A stretch of 64,000 bases of DNA. Source: Bacillus sp. 03113. Lineage in GTDB: Bacteria > Bacillota > Bacilli > Bacillales > Cytobacillaceae. A program made the translations under genes and the position numbers. The stretch spans positions 1-64,000 of the forward strand of contig NZ_ML637008.1 of assembly GCF_006546985.1 (NCBI RefSeq), given 5' to 3'. Each line of letters begins with the position of its first letter. The stretch's first letter is position 1. Of this stretch, positions 52,190 through 62,086 are shown piece by piece. A model generated the notes under the pieces. That model was not told the DNA's origin, made no database searches, and was given only the letters and a program-made list of their open reading frames with translations.

Positions 52190-53910
52190 AAAAACAAGGT
52201 GGAATAAAAGTTGTATTATTAATGTGTTTAGGCATTTTTGTTTGTATGCTCGATTCTACCATCATGAATATTACACTTCCTGCTATTCAGGATGATTTAA
52301 AAACAACTCTAGAAACAAGCTCGTGGATGTTAAACGTTTATACGATGACGATTGCTGTATTAGCTATTCCGATGGCCAGGTTCGCGGATATGTTTGGAAA
52401 AAATCGTTTTTACTTAGTAGGGTTATTTGTTTTTGGTCTAGGATCAGCTTTATGCGGATTAGCTGATTCAGGTTCGTTCTTAATTGCAGCAAGATTTATT
52501 CAAAGTCTCGGAGCGGCCATTTTAATTCCCCTTAGCATGGTTATTGGAGTAGCTGCAATGCCAATGGAAAAGAGAGTTCTTTCGCTTACTCTTTTAGGAG
52601 CCACACAAGGGTTAGCAACAGCATTAGGACCAACCGTTGGAGGATTGATTACGGAAAAACTTAGCTGGCATTGGGTGTTTTATGTTAACGTTCCTTTATG
52701 TTTAGCTGCAATGATTCTGTCTCTATTTTTACTTAGGATTAAAGGAGAAGCGAAGCTTCATGCAAGAATTGATTGGCTTGGGTTAGTTTTCTCAACAATG
52801 ACTATTTTCCCGCTTAATTTCGTTCTTATTAAAGGGAATGAATGGGGATGGATGAGTACTTATTCGATCAGTTGTTATGTTGTTAGTGCCTTTTCGCTTG
52901 TACTGTTCTTGGTGATTGAAAATAAGGTAAAGGATCCAATGGTGAACTTAGCGCTATTTAAAGATCGCCAATTTGTGGGATCAGTTCTTACGGTTACAAC
53001 AGGATTTATCTTCTTCATTGGTGTAATGGTTCTGTTACCGCAATTTTTAACGACATTCCAAGGAAAAACGGAATTGGAAGCAGCCCTTCTTTTAACACCT
53101 GCTTCAGCGGCCATCTTTATTTTTGCTAACTTTGCAGGAATGCTTGTCAAAAAAATTGGCTTCGTTATACCAATTATGATAGGTTTCAGTATTATGGGCG
53201 TGTCTTATTATTTATTACGTCATTTAACGATTGAAAGCTCGTCTTTAGACATTATTTTATTGTGCAGTCTTCTTGGTTTAGGATTTAGCTTTGTTATTTC
53301 TTCAGCTACCTTAGCGAGCACTTCTTCCTTCGAAGGAGAATTGCTAACAGCTTCGCAAAGTGTATTTTCCATGCTCCGCCAGGTGGGAGTGGTGCTAGCT
53401 GTTGCAATCTTTGTGGCTGGTTTAACCAATAACATTCATGACAAACAAAGCACTGTGGTTCATTATGCAGAAAATAAAGTCGCTCAATTAAATTTACCTG
53501 ATTCAACAAAAGAAATAGTTATTAAGAAAACAAAGGAAAAACTACAATCTGAAAATAAAAAAACGGAGAAACAAGAATCATTCATCACAGAAGAACAACA
53601 AAATAAAATGATAGACAGTAACGTGAAAATAATCTTAGATCAAATGCCTTCAGAACAAAGAGAAGCAGCAAAGCCAGCTGTGTACGAAAAAGTAAAAGCA
53701 GAGGTCAATGCTGAAGTGTTAAAGCAGCAAACAGAAGTACAAGCCTATACAAAAGATGTCTCTCATTATGCAAAAAATACATTTTCAAAAAGCTTTTCTG
53801 CTCTTTATCAAGCCGGCCTTCCATTTGTATTCATCTGCTGCTTGATTGGGTTTGTATTTATAAAAAGAAGAAGTAAAAAAACTATAAAAAGTAAAGAAGT
53901 TGCCGTGTAG
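52186..53910 (+). CDS. DHA2-type MFS multidrug efflux protein with large soluble loop
   Basis: 574 residues, about 14 membrane helices. The DHA2 hallmark LDSTIMNITLPAIQDDL is at about 22-38, motif A ARFADMFGKNRFYLVGL at about 65-80, and motif C GPTVGGLITE at about 147. Between the last two helices there is an insertion of about 118 hydrophilic residues (about 415-532), rich in Lys, Glu and Gln and probably coiled. It would lie outside the cell if the usual topology holds. Drug specificity unknown. In an operon with PadR. Confidence 0.85.
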   Translation: MKKQGGIKVVLLMCLGIFVCMLDSTIMNITLPAIQDDLKTTLETSSWMLNVYTMTIAVLAIPMARFADMFGKNRFYLVGLFVFGLGSALCGLADSGSFLIAARFIQSLGAAILIPLSMVIGVAAMPMEKRVLSLTLLGATQGLATALGPTVGGLITEKLSWHWVFYVNVPLCLAAMILSLFLLRIKGEAKLHARIDWLGLVFSTMTIFPLNFVLIKGNEWGWMSTYSISCYVVSAFSLVLFLVIENKVKDPMVNLALFKDRQFVGSVLTVTTGFIFFIGVMVLLPQFLTTFQGKTELEAALLLTPASAAIFIFANFAGMLVKKIGFVIPIMIGFSIMGVSYYLLRHLTIESSSLDIILLCSLLGLGFSFVISSATLASTSSFEGELLTASQSVFSMLRQVGVVLAVAIFVAGLTNNIHDKQSTVVHYAENKVAQLNLPDSTKEIVIKKTKEKLQSENKKTEKQESFITEEQQNKMIDSNVKIILDQMPSEQREAAKPAVYEKVKAEVNAEVLKQQTEVQAYTKDVSHYAKNTFSKSFSALYQAGLPFVFICCLIGFVFIKRRSKKTIKSKEVAV

Positions 53911-54011
53911 TAGGCACAAGGATAATTTAGCAGCTTCATTTATTAAGGTTTAAGATATAGAAAGTAATTGTAGTAAGGAGTTCGGTCTGAAAATATGAGG
54001 TTAATTACTTT

Positions 54012-54057
54012 ACAGCAAGCGTGTATTTCTTATTAGAATTGCAGCTTGCTGTTTGTT
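54012..54057 (+). terminator. terminator after the MFS gene
   Basis: ACAGCAAGC (54012-54020) and GCTTGCTGT (54044-54052) form a perfect 9-bp stem with a long loop, followed by TTGTT. The stretch 53911-54441 otherwise has the small ORF at 54178 and the gntP promoter. Confidence 0.6.
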
Positions 54058-54177
54058 ATAATGGAATTAACTAGCATGTATGTACAAATTTATGAAAAAA
54101 TAATTATCGAAAGCGATTACATAACAAAAAATTTTTGTATAATAATATATTAGACCATGTTAAAAAGGAGCATAGGT

Positions 54178-54255
54178 ATGAAAATAGCTGAAATTTTTAT
54201 ACGGTGTGACAAAGAAACGATTGAAAAGATTTACAAAGGATTTCGAAATTACTAA
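54178..54255 (+). CDS. possible 25-residue small protein
   Basis: MKIAEIFIRCDKETIEKIYKGF plus three residues, with a strong AAAAAGGAG seven bases ahead of ATG 54178 and a TATAAT at 54138-54143. It has no recognisable domain. It may be a real small protein, a remnant, or chance. Confidence 0.35.
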   Translation: MKIAEIFIRCDKETIEKIYKGFRNY

Positions 54256-54270
54256 TTTATTAGAAAGGAT

Positions 54271-54320
54271 TAGACGATATCATTTGAAGAGTCTATAATG
54301 AAATTTTGTAAGTGCTTTCA
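54271..54320 (+). promoter_or_regulatory. gntP promoter with cre-like site
   Basis: TAGACG (54271-54276), 17 bases, TATAAT (54294-54299). TGTAAGTGCTTTCA (54307-54320) is one base from the CcpA cre consensus and would lie at the transcription start. ATGAAATTTT (54298-54307) resembles half of the palindrome in front of the RpiR gene. Inference: glucose repression plus RpiR control. Confidence 0.55.
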
Positions 54321-54441
54321 AATACGGAGGATAGCCTTTTTAATAATATGAATCATCTATAAATAACCCTTTGTACGAGGAAATCTTTACTATTTTTAAA
54401 ATAAATAAAGTTTACTTTGATGGGGAAAGGCGGAATTTAGG

Positions 54442-55767
54442 ATGGATATGTATTTGCTAATTATTACTCTAGTAGCAATCGTTATTGTTGTGTTAGGTGT
54501 ATCATGGTTTAAATGGCATGCGTTTATTAGCTTAACAATCGCCAGTTTATTTTTAGCAATAATGTCCGGCTTATCTATGGAGAAAATTGTAGTTGCCTAT
54601 GAAACCGGTGTTGGAGGAGTGTTAGGGCATTTAGTTGGAATATTGGCATTGGGTACTATTTTAGGGAAAATGATGGCTGATTCAGGAGCTGGCATGCAAG
54701 TAGCTGATTTCTTTGTTCGAGTTTTTGGAGAAAAGAAGCTCCCATGGGCCATGCTATTTTCTGGTTTTATCATTGGAATCCCAGTATTCTTTGAGGTTGG
54801 GATATTAATATTATTACCGTTAGTCATTTCGATTCATAAAACGACTAAACAAAATATATTGTTGATTGCACTTCCAGTTATTGCTGGATTATCAATAGTA
54901 CATGGTCTCGTACCACCGCATCCAGGTGCAATGGCTGCTATTAGTATTTACGGTGCAAATCTTGGGAAAGTGCTTCTGTATTCTCTTATTATTGCTATTC
55001 CTGCCGCAATTATTGCAGGACCGTTGTTTGCTAAATGGATTTATAAACGTGTGATTCCAGAAGAAGAACCAACCTTAATTCGTGTCACAACATCATCAAA
55101 AAAATTGCCAAGTACAGGAATTTCTTTCTTTATTATTCTATTACCTGTTCTATTAATGATTTTATCGGCTGTAGCACCATTTATCCCTTTTCCTGCTGGT
55201 ATTATCGTATTATTAACGTTTATAGGCAGCCCGATTATCGCTCTATTAATCTCTTGTTTTGCTGCCTTCTACTTCCTTGGAAAACGCCAAGGTATGAATA
55301 AAAAAGTCATTAAGAAATTAGTAGAAGATTGCCTATTGCCAGTTGGTTCTATCGTTCTAATCATCGGTGCTGGCGGTGGGTTTAAACAAATTCTAATTGA
55401 AAGTGGAGTAGGCACAACAATTGCTCAAATGTCTGAAAATTTATCTTTATCTCCACTCGTATTAGCCTTTTTAATCGCAGGTTTAATTCGAGTCGCAACA
55501 GGTTCTGCAACAGTAGCACTGACAACCGCAGCTGGTATCATTTCCCCAATCATTGATCACATGTCAGGTGTGAATCTTGAATTACTTGTGATCGTGACTG
55601 GAGCAGGCTCATTAATGCTTTCACATGTTAATGATGCTGGCTTTTGGATGGTAAAAGAGTATTTAGGACTAAACGTGAAAGAAACATTTAAAACATGGAC
55701 CGTCTTAGAGACATTACTCTCTTTTATCGCATTCGGAGGTGCTTTGATTTTAAATGTCTTCATTTAA
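54442..55767 (+). CDS. gntP: gluconate permease, GntP family
   Basis: 441 residues with about 12-14 hydrophobic segments. GntP motifs: GFIIGIPVFFEVGILILLPL (about 109-128), VHGLVPPHPGAMAA (about 153-166), and ATGSATVALTTAAGII (about 353-368) followed by SHVNDAGFW (about 391). It imports gluconate by proton symport. GGGGAAAGG precedes the ATG, weakly spaced. First gene of gntP-gntK-tkt-gnd. Confidence 0.93.
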   Translation: MDMYLLIITLVAIVIVVLGVSWFKWHAFISLTIASLFLAIMSGLSMEKIVVAYETGVGGVLGHLVGILALGTILGKMMADSGAGMQVADFFVRVFGEKKLPWAMLFSGFIIGIPVFFEVGILILLPLVISIHKTTKQNILLIALPVIAGLSIVHGLVPPHPGAMAAISIYGANLGKVLLYSLIIAIPAAIIAGPLFAKWIYKRVIPEEEPTLIRVTTSSKKLPSTGISFFIILLPVLLMILSAVAPFIPFPAGIIVLLTFIGSPIIALLISCFAAFYFLGKRQGMNKKVIKKLVEDCLLPVGSIVLIIGAGGGFKQILIESGVGTTIAQMSENLSLSPLVLAFLIAGLIRVATGSATVALTTAAGIISPIIDHMSGVNLELLVIVTGAGSLMLSHVNDAGFWMVKEYLGLNVKETFKTWTVLETLLSFIAFGGALILNVFI

Positions 55768-55910
55768 TTCTCCATAAAAGGCATCGTGTAGCAAAAATAG
55801 AAACATAGATCCTAATTGGCAAGTGTTCAAGATATGGAATTGATGTTTTATTCTATTCAAATAGTTCTGATCATCATTATTAGTAGTAAATGAATTGGAG
55901 GAAATGTTTA

Positions 55911-57455
55911 ATGGATGAAAGAATTTTTGTTTTAGGCGTAGATATTGGAACAACGAGTACGAAGAGTGTTCTTTTTTCAAAAGCTGGAGATGTCATTGCC
56001 CAGCATACAATTGGCTATCCTTTACATACACCAACCCCTTCAACAGCAGAACAAAATCCTGAAGAGATTTTTCAAGCGGTTTGTGGAACGGTTAAGCAGA
56101 CGGTAAAGAAAAGCTTTATTGACCCTTCCTCGATCGTTTGTGTGTCATTTAGCTCAGCAATGCACAGTGTAATAGCAGTGAATGCAGAAGGGAAACCACT
56201 AACAAATTGCATTACATGGGCTGATAATCGGAGTGTTAAATGGGCAGAACAAATTAAAAATGAATTGAATGGACATCAGATATACTTGCGTACGGGTACT
56301 CCTATTCATCCAATGGCTCCTCTTTCGAAAATTCGATGGTTAAAGCACGAAAAAGAAGAAGTGTTCTCTAAGGCGTCTAAATTTATCTCTATAAAAGAAT
56401 ATGTTTTTTATAAATTTTTCAATCAGTTTGTCATTGATTACTCGATTGCCTCAGCAACTGGGATGTTTAATCTAAAAAATCTCGATTGGGATGAAGAAGC
56501 ACTTGCGGTTGCAGGCATTTCCAAAAATGAATTATCAGAGCCTGTCCCAACGACATACTATCTTCAAGGGATAGATGAAGAGCTTGCAAATGAATTGGGG
56601 ATCCTTTCATCAATACCATTTGTTGTTGGTGCAAGTGACGGTGTATTATCGAACCTTGGAGTTAATGCTATTAAACCTGGAGAGGTAGCTGTTACCATTG
56701 GAACAAGTGGTGCGATTCGAGCTGTTACCAATCAGCCCGTTACAGATCCAAAAGGGAGAACGTTCTGTTATGCATTAACTGAAAAGCATTGGGTTATTGG
56801 TGGACCAGTTAACAATGGAGGAATGACTTTTCGCTGGGTAAGGGACGAGCTCGCTTCGTCTGAGGTTGAAACTGCATCGAGATTAGGAATTGATCCATAC
56901 GAAGTATTAACCAAAATTGCTTCCCGCGTTTCTCCAGGATCAGATGGACTCATCTTCCATCCCTATTTAGCAGGAGAAAGAGCGCCTTTATGGAATTCAA
57001 ATGCGAGAGGATCCTTCTTTGGGTTAGGGATGCATCATAAAAAGGAACATATGATTCGATCTGTTTTAGAAGGTGTTATATTTAACTTGTATAGTGTCCT
57101 ATTGGCTCTTGAAGAACAAATTGGCATTCCAAAAAAGGTTCAGGCAACAGGCGGTTTTGCCCGGTCCGAATTATGGCGTCAAATGATGGCTGATATCTTT
57201 GATCAAGAAGTTACCGTACCGGAAAGTTTTGAAAGCTCTTGTCTTGGAGCTGCTATTTTGGGTTTATATGCATTAGGAAGAGTTGATTCGTTACATGTTG
57301 TTGATCAAATGGTTGGATCAACGCATCAGCATAAACCACTTAAAGAAAATACTGAAATATACCGTCAATTAATCCCTATCTATCTTCGAGTATCTCGCAA
57401 GCTTTCTGACGAATATGATAGTATTGCAGAATTCCAGAGAAGGACTTTAGGATGA
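55911..57455 (+). CDS. gntK: gluconokinase (FGGY family)
   Basis: 514 residues. Phosphorylates gluconate to 6-phosphogluconate. FGGY features: VLGVDIGTTSTKSVLF at the start, ITWADNRSVKWAEQI (about 99-113), GASDGVLSNLGVNA (about 240-253) and FGGY-type TGGFARSELWRQMMADI near 419-435. GGAGGAAA lies eight bases before ATG 55911; the upstream in-frame ATG lacks a site. It pairs with gntP. Confidence 0.93.
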   Translation: MDERIFVLGVDIGTTSTKSVLFSKAGDVIAQHTIGYPLHTPTPSTAEQNPEEIFQAVCGTVKQTVKKSFIDPSSIVCVSFSSAMHSVIAVNAEGKPLTNCITWADNRSVKWAEQIKNELNGHQIYLRTGTPIHPMAPLSKIRWLKHEKEEVFSKASKFISIKEYVFYKFFNQFVIDYSIASATGMFNLKNLDWDEEALAVAGISKNELSEPVPTTYYLQGIDEELANELGILSSIPFVVGASDGVLSNLGVNAIKPGEVAVTIGTSGAIRAVTNQPVTDPKGRTFCYALTEKHWVIGGPVNNGGMTFRWVRDELASSEVETASRLGIDPYEVLTKIASRVSPGSDGLIFHPYLAGERAPLWNSNARGSFFGLGMHHKKEHMIRSVLEGVIFNLYSVLLALEEQIGIPKKVQATGGFARSELWRQMMADIFDQEVTVPESFESSCLGAAILGLYALGRVDSLHVVDQMVGSTHQHKPLKENTEIYRQLIPIYLRVSRKLSDEYDSIAEFQRRTLG

Positions 57456-57469
57456 TATAAGCTTAAGAG

Positions 57470-57504
57470 AAGTCAAAAGTGACAAACACTTTTGGCTTTA
57501 TTTT
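57470..57504 (+). terminator. terminator after gntK
   Basis: AAGTCAAAAGTG (57470-57481) with CACTTTTGGCTT (57487-57498, one G-U), then TATTTTATC. It may reduce read-through into tkt, separated by 370 bases containing the repeat. Confidence 0.65.
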
Positions 57505-57539
57505 ATCTTATCAGAATTTATAAGTTCTAAAGTTAGACT

Positions 57540-57700
57540 GATGACTAGCTTCAGCGCCTATCGGCTATCAAACTTCAGGCCTTCTCCCTACGATAAGTCA
57601 ACATCGATTCGCTGTCGCTCATCGTGTATCCTTTATCTCAGTCGAAGTCCCTCCAGTTTGTACGCCGATGATCAAGGTGCTTGCGCTTTTCTTGTGAGAA
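57540..57700. repeat. dispersed Bacillaceae repeat (tagctccagcgcc family), copy 1
   Basis: Starts near GACTAGCTTCAGCGCCTATCGGC and ends near GCCGATGATCAAGGTGCTTGCGCT, which pair as an imperfect inverted repeat. The internal sequence is GC-richer than the surroundings. The same words occur at 60900-61050 and 63550-63592. No credible ORF. Together with the terminator above it accounts for most of 57456-57857. Confidence 0.7.
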
Positions 57701-57857
57701 ATAAATTTTTTCTTAATTTATTGAATAAAGAAATTTTTTTTATTATAATTCTTTATAGAGAGAACATTTTTTAGCGTACGAAGTCAGGCTACCAAAATGT
57801 AAGCTTCATTTTGTAGGATCAATCATAATGATTGAATCACGAGGAGGAATAAAAGCA

Positions 57858-59861
57858 GTGAATCAAAACATTGAATTATTAGCTGTCAATACCATTCGAA
57901 CATTATCCATCGATGCCGTAAATCGAGCGAACTCTGGGCATCCAGGGCTTCCTATGGGAGCTGCGCCGATGGCATATGCATTATGGAACAATCATTTAAA
58001 CCATAATCCAATAAATTCAAAATGGTTTAACCGGGATCGATTTGTTCTTTCAGCAGGTCATGGCTCAAGCTTGTTATACAGCTTGCTTCATTTGACTGGT
58101 TATGATGTATCTATAGAAGATTTGAAGAGTTTTAGGAAGTTAAATAGTAAAACACCTGGTCATCCCGAATTTGGGCACACTGATGGAGTCGAAGCTACAA
58201 CAGGTCCTTTAGGACAAGGGATTGCGACTGCGGTAGGGATGGCAATGGCTGAAGCTCATTTAGCAGCGAAATTCAACCAAGAAAGCTATTCTGTAATTGA
58301 TCACCATACTTACGCATTAGTAGGAGACGGCGATTTAATGGAAGGAATTTCCTATGAGGCTATGTCTATGGCTGGTCATATGAAACTTGGGAAATTGATC
58401 GTATTATATGATTCAAACGATATTTCGTTAGACGGAGCTTTAAATCTTTCTTTTTCAGAAAATATAAAAAAAAGAGTAGAGTCTGTTGATTGGCATTATT
58501 TACGTGTAGAGGACGGAAATAATGTAGCTGATATTACAGAGGCTATTGCATTAGCAAAACAAAACATTGACCAACCGACTCTTATTGAGATTAGAACTAT
58601 TATCGGTTATGGCAGTCCAAAAGTGGCTGGAACGAATAAGGCACATGGGAATCCACTTGGTGTAGAAGAGGCGCAAGCAACAAAGAAAGTATATGGCTGG
58701 AATTATGATGAAGACTTTTTTGTTCCTGATGAAGTTAAATCCCACTTTGAAGAAGGTAAACAAAAAGGAGCTAGACAAGAACAGCAGTGGAATGAATTAT
58801 TCCAAGCTTATAGTGAAGCTTATCCTGTGCTGGCAAGTGAACTAGATAGCGCCATCAAAGGGGGAGCTTTAATCGATGCTGAAAATATTTTGACCTTTGA
58901 TGCAGAGAAAACCATTTCAACTCGGGTTGCAAGTGGAGAAGCGATTAACGAATATGTAAAACTAGTACCTTCGATTTTTGGAGGAAGTGCCGACTTATCA
59001 CATTCGACGATGACCGATATTAAGGGTGAACAAGCATACGCAGTAGAATCATTTAGTGGCCGCAATGTTTACTTTGGGGTGCGTGAACACGCAATGGGAG
59101 CTGCAGGCAATGGGATGGCTCTTCATGGAGGAGTGAAGCCTTTTGTAAGCACGTTCTTTGTTTTCAATGATTACCTTCGCCCTTCTATTCGATTAGCAGC
59201 ATTACAAAAGCTGCCGGTAACGTATGTGTTTACCCATGATTCGATTGCAGTAGGAGAGGATGGACCTACGCATGAGCCAATTGAGCATCTGGCAGCTCTA
59301 CGCGCGATCCCAGGGCTGACAGTTATTCGTCCATCAGATGCGAATGAAACAGCTAGTGCATGGGCTTATTCATTGCAACAAACGGATGGTCCAGTTGCTT
59401 TGATTCTTAGTCGTCAAAATCTACCAGTATTTGAGGAAACAAAAGCAAACATCGACAATCTTTCTAAGGGAGCTTATGTGTTAGCTGAAACGAATGAACA
59501 GCCAGATGTAATTTTATTGGCGACAGGCTCTGAAGTATCATTAGCTGTTAACGCGAAAGCTGAATTGGAAAAAGAACAAGTATCGGTGCGTGTTGTAGCC
59601 GTCCCAAGCTGGGAGTTGTTCCAAGGCCAGTCAAGCGAGTATAAAGAGCAAGTTTTACCTTCTTCCATTAAAAAGCGTGTATCGATCGAAATGGGGATTT
59701 CCCTCGGCTGGGAACGCTTTGTAGGATTTGAAGGGAAAGTATTATCAATTGACACTTTTGGGGCTTCAGGTACAGGAGCTGATGTAATGGAGTTATTTGG
59801 ATTCACGACAGATAACGTCGTAAAAACCGTTAAATCGGTATTAAATCTTAATTTAGTATAA
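57858..59861 (+). CDS. tkt: transketolase
   Basis: 667 residues. It moves two-carbon units between pentose phosphates, using thiamine diphosphate. Motifs: [19 protein letters not shown] (about 26-44), [29 protein letters not shown] (about 155-167, TPP site), and [18 protein letters not shown] (about 471-488). GTG 57858 is used because GAGGAGGAA is at good spacing; the in-frame ATG 57828 lacks one. Its place between gntK and gnd completes a gluconate-to-pentose pathway. Bacilli have another tkt, so this is probably a gluconate-specific copy. Confidence 0.95.
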   Translation: MNQNIELLAVNTIRTLSIDAVNRANSGHPGLPMGAAPMAYALWNNHLNHNPINSKWFNRDRFVLSAGHGSSLLYSLLHLTGYDVSIEDLKSFRKLNSKTPGHPEFGHTDGVEATTGPLGQGIATAVGMAMAEAHLAAKFNQESYSVIDHHTYALVGDGDLMEGISYEAMSMAGHMKLGKLIVLYDSNDISLDGALNLSFSENIKKRVESVDWHYLRVEDGNNVADITEAIALAKQNIDQPTLIEIRTIIGYGSPKVAGTNKAHGNPLGVEEAQATKKVYGWNYDEDFFVPDEVKSHFEEGKQKGARQEQQWNELFQAYSEAYPVLASELDSAIKGGALIDAENILTFDAEKTISTRVASGEAINEYVKLVPSIFGGSADLSHSTMTDIKGEQAYAVESFSGRNVYFGVREHAMGAAGNGMALHGGVKPFVSTFFVFNDYLRPSIRLAALQKLPVTYVFTHDSIAVGEDGPTHEPIEHLAALRAIPGLTVIRPSDANETASAWAYSLQQTDGPVALILSRQNLPVFEETKANIDNLSKGAYVLAETNEQPDVILLATGSEVSLAVNAKAELEKEQVSVRVVAVPSWELFQGQSSEYKEQVLPSSIKKRVSIEMGISLGWERFVGFEGKVLSIDTFGASGTGADVMELFGFTTDNVVKTVKSVLNLNLV

Positions 59862-59941
59862 TGATTAGCCCGATTTTAGAATGATTGGTACTAAAGATGA
59901 ATGTAAACATTCTTTTAAGGATCACTTAAGGGGGATTTCAT

Positions 59942-60844
59942 ATGCAAATAGGGTTAATTGGTTTAGGGAAAATGGGATTAAATTTAGGGAAAAATCTAAT
60001 CGATCAAAACTATGAGGTTATGGCATTTGATATCAATCCAAATACTGTAGAAGAAATGAAAGCATATGGTGCAGTAGGTACGACGAGCTTAAAGGAACTT
60101 GTACATTCATTGGAAACACCAAGAATTTTATGGGTGATGGTCCCACATTCTGTAGTGGATTCCGTTTTGAAGGAGATTACACCTTTCTTATCTAAAGGGG
60201 ATACTGTGATTGAAGCGGGGAATTCGCACTATAAGGAATCTATTCGTCGATACAACGAACTAAGAGAGCTTGGCATCAGCTATTTAGATGCTGGTACTTC
60301 AGGTGGTACGGAGGGAGCCCGTAATGGTGCATGCTATATGGTTGGCGGTGACCGTGAAGCATGGGAAGCTGTCGAGCCGATTTTCCGCGATACAGCTGTT
60401 GAAAATGGCTACTTATATGCAGGAAAAGCCGGCAGTGGCCATTTCTTAAAAATGGTTCATAACGGCATTGAATACGGAATGATGGCTTCCATCGGTGAAG
60501 GATTTGAAGTTCTAGAAAAAAGTGATTTTGACTTTGATTATGAAAAAGTAGCGAAAGTATGGAACAATGGATCAGTCATTCGCTCTTGGTTAATGGAATT
60601 AACAGAAAATGCCTTTTCTAAAAATGCTAAGCTGGATGAGCTTAAAGGGACAATGCATTCATCTGGTGAAGGAAAATGGACACTTGAAACCGCTTTGGAC
60701 TTACAGGCGGCAACTCCTGTAATCGCTATGTCCTTATTAATGCGCTATCGATCTCTTGAGACAGATACATTTACAGGGAAAATCGTAGCAGCACTTCGCA
60801 ATGAGTTTGGCGGGCATGCTGTGGAAAAGGAAAAAGTAGTTTAA
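59942..60844 (+). CDS. gnd: 6-phosphogluconate dehydrogenase, short form
   Basis: 300 residues. The N-terminal GLIGLGKMGLNLGKNLI is the NAD(P) fold; the substrate motifs are DAGTSGGTEGARNGACYMVGGD (about 115-136) and KMVHNGIEYGMM (about 178-189). The 300-residue length marks the short, usually NAD-preferring type (GntZ/YqeC-like) rather than the 470-residue enzyme. It turns 6-phosphogluconate into ribulose-5-phosphate. The site AAGGGGGATT precedes the ATG. Last gene before a strong terminator. Confidence 0.93.
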   Translation: MQIGLIGLGKMGLNLGKNLIDQNYEVMAFDINPNTVEEMKAYGAVGTTSLKELVHSLETPRILWVMVPHSVVDSVLKEITPFLSKGDTVIEAGNSHYKESIRRYNELRELGISYLDAGTSGGTEGARNGACYMVGGDREAWEAVEPIFRDTAVENGYLYAGKAGSGHFLKMVHNGIEYGMMASIGEGFEVLEKSDFDFDYEKVAKVWNNGSVIRSWLMELTENAFSKNAKLDELKGTMHSSGEGKWTLETALDLQAATPVIAMSLLMRYRSLETDTFTGKIVAALRNEFGGHAVEKEKVV

Positions 60845-60852
60845 TAGAAAGA

Positions 60853-60899
60853 GGGGCTTCATCAGTGGGGAGTATCTACCACTGATGAAGCCCCTTTTT
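60853..60899 (+). terminator. terminator of the gluconate operon
   Basis: GGGGCTTCATCAGTGG and CCACTGATGAAGCCCC form a perfect 16-bp stem, followed by TTTTTGG. Confidence 0.95.
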
Positions 60900-61050
60900 G
60901 GCTGTTCAAGGCGCTTTCGCTTTTGTTCCTGTCTAGCTCCATGCGCTTTCGGCTCTATGGTCTAGTCAAACTGGCAAGACAAGAAAAGAGCATCTTTCCA
61001 GTCAGTTCGTCTTATGCTTGTCGCCGATAGGCGGCGCGCCTTTCACTTTT
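60900..61050. repeat. dispersed Bacillaceae repeat, copy 2
   Basis: Contains AAGGCGCTTTCGCTTTTGTTC, TGTCTAGCTCCATGCGCTTTCGGC, and at the far end GCCGATAGGCGGCGCGCC. It shares the tagctcc and gccgat words with the 57540 copy, in a mixed orientation. It lies between the gnd terminator and the end of the RpiR gene. Confidence 0.7.
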
Positions 61051-61054
61051 CTTA

Positions 61055-61900
61055 CTAAATTCTTGTTTCTGTAATGACATCCCGTACTTTTTCAATGGAA
61101 TATTTAGCTTTGTCTTTATTTGTTATCATTAAGTTCACATAGAGGGCATCAATAAGGCTTAATTGGGCAATTCTAGAAGACAAAGCTTCTGACCTATATT
61201 CCGTTTCTTCAGCGCTTGTATATAAGGCAACATCTACATGTTGACCGATATAGGATTTTGGAAAGCCTGTAATTCCAATGGTCTTTGCACCATTTTTCCT
61301 TGCCGCTTTTAAAATATTAATAGTATCCTTATTCGCTCCAGAGTGAGAAATCACAACAGCAACGTCATGTTCACTTAATTGTGATGCTGACATTAACTGG
61401 AAATGAGAATCGATAAAAGAAAAGGCTTTTATCCCCGTTCGCAAAAATTTATGGAAAGCATCCATGGCAATAACAGAGGATCCGCCTGTTCCGTAAAGTT
61501 CTACATTATTGGCTTGAATAAGCATGTCAACTGCTTTAGCGATTGCCTTCCCGTCAATAATTTGTAAAGTATTTTCAAGCGTCCTAATATTCGAATTAAA
61601 TACTTTTTCCGCGATTGTTTTCTCATCATCCAGGTCATTAATATCTTCATGAATTTGCTGCAAAGGAGTCATGGTTTCTGACGCTAATGCAATTTTAAGC
61701 GCTTGATATCCTTTAAAACCAATGGTTTTACAAAATCGAAAAACGGTCGCATCAGCTACATTTAAATCAACGGCCACTTCGTTAATCGTACGATGAACGA
61801 TCCTTTCGGGGTCTTCCAATATATAGTTAGCAATCTTTTTTTCTTTTTCGCTCAATCTAGTATAATAGGAGCGAATTTTTTTTAAACTGTTCTGTGACAT
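61055..61900 (-). CDS. MurR/RpiR family transcriptional regulator
   Basis: 281 residues. N-terminal helix-turn-helix domain (about 1-75): LSEKEKKIANYILEDP and TINEVAVDLNVADATVFRFCKTIGFKGYQALK in outline. SIS sugar-phosphate-binding domain (about 125-250) with ELYGTGGSSVIAMDAFHKF and VVISHSGANKDTINILKAA. It probably senses a phosphorylated sugar such as 6-phosphogluconate and controls the neighbouring gnt operon. It faces gnd, convergent. Start ATG 61900 with AGAGGAAAA upstream. Confidence 0.9.
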   Translation of the reverse strand: MSQNSLKKIRSYYTRLSEKEKKIANYILEDPERIVHRTINEVAVDLNVADATVFRFCKTIGFKGYQALKIALASETMTPLQQIHEDINDLDDEKTIAEKVFNSNIRTLENTLQIIDGKAIAKAVDMLIQANNVELYGTGGSSVIAMDAFHKFLRTGIKAFSFIDSHFQLMSASQLSEHDVAVVISHSGANKDTINILKAARKNGAKTIGITGFPKSYIGQHVDVALYTSAEETEYRSEALSSRIAQLSLIDALYVNLMITNKDKAKYSIEKVRDVITETRI

Positions 61901-61955
61901 CAAAATTTTCCTCTCTAACGAATGTACTATTTGTAGTGTAACATATTCGTTCTAA

Positions 61956-61972
61956 ATGAAAAATTTTTTCAT
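61956..61972. promoter_or_regulatory. palindrome in front of the RpiR-family gene
   Basis: ATGAAAAA-T-TTTTTCAT, a perfect 17-bp inverted repeat. It fits the TGAAA/TTTCA type used by several RpiR regulators. Probably autoregulatory. Confidence 0.6.
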
Positions 61973-62086
61973 CTCTAAATTAATCTAAAGTTATACTTTT
62001 TTTATTATTAGAAATCAATATCATATACGGATTCTTCAAATAAGAGCCATGTATTCAAGGGAGATGTAAGTAAACAGCAGCTTTAG

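Noticed and set aside
57541-57774. 77-codon frame in the gntK-tkt gap
   Set aside because: It is translation of the dispersed repeat; composition and lack of a start signal argue against a gene.
57540-61050. GC-rich repeats considered as CRISPR or tRNA genes
   Set aside because: No regular short repeats with spacers and no cloverleaf with a T-arm GTTCRA motif were found.
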